Of a DNA stretch of 63,213 bases, positions 62,006-63,213 are shown piece by piece. Below the pieces are notes generated by a model. It was not told the origin of the DNA. It saw only the letters and a list, made by a program, of their open reading frames with translations, and ran no database searches. This DNA comes from an uncultured Glaciecola sp. GTDB lineage: Bacteria > Pseudomonadota > Gammaproteobacteria > Enterobacterales > Alteromonadaceae. A program made the position numbers and the translations under genes. Every line of letters starts with the position of its first letter. The stretch's first letter is position 1. The DNA is taken from positions 1 through 63,213 of the forward strand of contig CANMCE010000017.1 in assembly GCA_947496235.1 (NCBI GenBank), in the 5' to 3' direction.

Positions 62006-63046
62006 TTAACCTTTAAGCGATGCTGCAAAGTCTAACATTCTATTTAACGGTAACATTGCACGTTCGCGCAATGCATCGTCTACAAATATTTCTTTGCCTT
62101 CAGGGTTTAGTAAGGCTTGTTTCATTGCTTCTAAACCATTCATGGCCATCCAAGGGCAATTCGCACAACTTTTACAGGTTGCCCCCTGCCCCGCAGTTGG
62201 GGCTTCAATCAGCTCTTTGTTCGGTGCCGCCTGTTGCATTTTATAAAAAATGCCTTTGTCAGTTGCTACAATAAACTTACTGTTGGGTAGTGTCTGAGCG
62301 GCTTTAATTAACTGACTTGTTGAGCCTACTGCATCGGCCATCGCAACTACGCTTGCCGGTGATTCAGGATGCACTAAAATTGCCGCTTCTGGATGTAAAT
62401 GTTTAGCGGTTTTTAGCGCTTGTGCAGAAAATTCATCATGCACAATACATTCACCATTCCACATTAACATGTCGGCACCGGTTTGCTTTTGGATATAAGC
62501 ACCCAAATGACGATCAGGTGCCCAAATTATCTTTTTCCCTTGCTCATCCAAGTGTTCGACTATTTCTAGCGCTATACTGGAGGTTACTACCCAATCTGCA
62601 CGTGCTTTTACTGCCGCTGAAGTGTTTGCATAAACCACAACCGTTCGATCAGGATGAGCATCACAAAACTCTGTAAACTCTTTTTCAGGACAACCTAAGT
62701 CTAATGAGCAAGTAGCATCTAAGGTAGGCATAAACACTCGTTTCTCAGGAGAAAGTATTTTTGCAGTTTCTCCCATGAACTTAACCCCAGCCACAATTAA
62801 GCGTTCAGCTTGGGCATCTCGTCCAAATCTAGCCATTTCCAAAGAGTCTGATACACAACCGCCGGTTTCTTCCGCTAATGCCTGAATAATGGGGTCAGTG
62901 TAATAATGAGCTACCAGAGTTGCATTCTGCGCTTTTAACAGCGCTTTTATTTCTGACATCAGAGCTTGTTGTTTATCAACAGACAATGGTGCTGGTTTGG
63001 CTGGAAATGGATAATCAATGGGAGCGATACGTGCGGCTAATGTCAT
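62006..63046 (-). CDS. nadA: quinolinate synthase A
   Basis: A 346-residue 4Fe-4S enzyme that condenses iminoaspartate with dihydroxyacetone phosphate to quinolinate in NAD synthesis. Motifs: [20 protein letters not shown] near residue 41, [28 protein letters not shown] near 139-157 and the C-terminal [15 protein letters not shown] cluster. The three cluster cysteines are at 113 (CSLDLGCP region), about 200 and 291-297. ATG 63046 has no strong ribosome site. Stand-alone gene. Confidence 0.97.
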   Translation of the reverse strand: MTLAARIAPIDYPFPAKPAPLSVDKQQALMSEIKALLKAQNATLVAHYYTDPIIQALAEETGGCVSDSLEMARFGRDAQAERLIVAGVKFMGETAKILSPEKRVFMPTLDATCSLDLGCPEKEFTEFCDAHPDRTVVVYANTSAAVKARADWVVTSSIALEIVEHLDEQGKKIIWAPDRHLGAYIQKQTGADMLMWNGECIVHDEFSAQALKTAKHLHPEAAILVHPESPASVVAMADAVGSTSQLIKAAQTLPNSKFIVATDKGIFYKMQQAAPNKELIEAPTAGQGATCKSCANCPWMAMNGLEAMKQALLNPEGKEIFVDDALRERAMLPLNRMLDFAASLKG

Positions 63047-63075
63047 AGTCTTAAAAAGTCAATTACAGTAGGGTT

Positions 63076-63081
63076 ATTATA
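63076..63081 (-). promoter_or_regulatory. nadA -10 box
   Basis: A consensus TATAAT on the minus strand, 30 bp before the nadA start codon. The -35 region is weak (ATGAAC at 17-bp spacing). Confidence 0.55.
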
Positions 63082-63139
63082 CTCTCACGTCATAAAAAGT
63101 TCATTGTTTTATGCTGATAATATGACAGTGTGGGGAAAG

Positions 63140-63213
63140 TGGTGGGTCGTGCTGGATTCGAACCAGCGACCAATTGATTAAAAGTCAACTGCTCTACCAA
63201 CTGAGCTAACGAC
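63140..63213 (-). tRNA. tRNA-Lys (TTT), 5' end cut by the window
   Basis: Minus-strand tRNA with CCA encoded (ACGACCCACCA), T arm GGTTCGAATCC, anticodon TTT in GACTTTTAATC, and GTCGTTAGCTCAGTTGGTAG at its start. Compared with the E. coli gene, the first two bases (GG) of the acceptor stem lie past position 63213. Confidence 0.96.

Noticed and set aside
1..63213. CRISPR array
   Set aside because: No run of regularly spaced repeats of 25-40 bp was seen; the repeats found are pairs or short iterons.

Overview
The window looks like chromosome of a marine gammaproteobacterium of the Alteromonadales (Alteromonadaceae-like). The inference rests on moderate A+T content, the recC-recB-recD order, a CadC-type regulator with a beta-propeller, a GH18 chitinase, nadA and E. 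coli-like tRNA-Ser and tRNA-Lys genes. No database search was possible, so the genus is not claimed.

Layout. (1) 1-570: the 3' end of a group II intron (domains V and VI) next to a small minus-strand gene. The gene's flanks look like integron attC boundaries, suggesting a cassette remnant with a group IIC-attC intron. (2) 915-9927: recC, recB and recD in one overlapping operon. (3) 9907-14377: a minus-strand set of a YIP1-like membrane protein, a small membrane protein and a SagB-like nitroreductase. It is divergent from a GTG-started CadC-like regulator, which is followed by a small secreted peptide gene. (4) 14688-19248: SAM methyltransferase, Crp/Fnr regulator with a DUF2892 membrane protein, a secreted trypsin-like protease with ankyrin repeats, and a GH18 chitinase. 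(5) 19264-22985: a secreted acidic protein with a sigma-54-like promoter, divergent from a histidine kinase and NtrC-type regulator pair. Palindromes between them could be the enhancer. (6) 22988-25746: a NYN-LOTUS protein, then a TIR-domain gene in a 1.8-kb islet bounded by imperfect direct repeats of about 50 bp.

(7) 25747-61774: a complete-looking 36,028-bp transposable (Mu-like) prophage. Its ends begin TGTA and finish TACA, share long stretches of inverted similarity, and are flanked by a 5-bp target duplication, AATGT. Order: repressor (minus), ner, transposase A, ATPase B, small early genes, gemA, mor, a RepA-like ATPase, a large iteron-like palindrome, holin and small pre-head genes, a Mu-type head module, and a lambda-type siphovirus tail module with a predicted -1 frameshift. 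A J-like tip protein and a probable SGNH esterase tail spike follow. It therefore resembles the D3112/B3 type of transposable siphophage rather than Mu itself. I recognise no endolysin. A lipoprotein moron sits between head genes.

(8) 61775-63213: the host resumes with tRNA-Ser(GGA), nadA and a tRNA-Lys(TTT) cut by the window edge. The prophage landed within the repeat next to tRNA-Ser that also bounds the TIR islet, splitting the right copy of that repeat.
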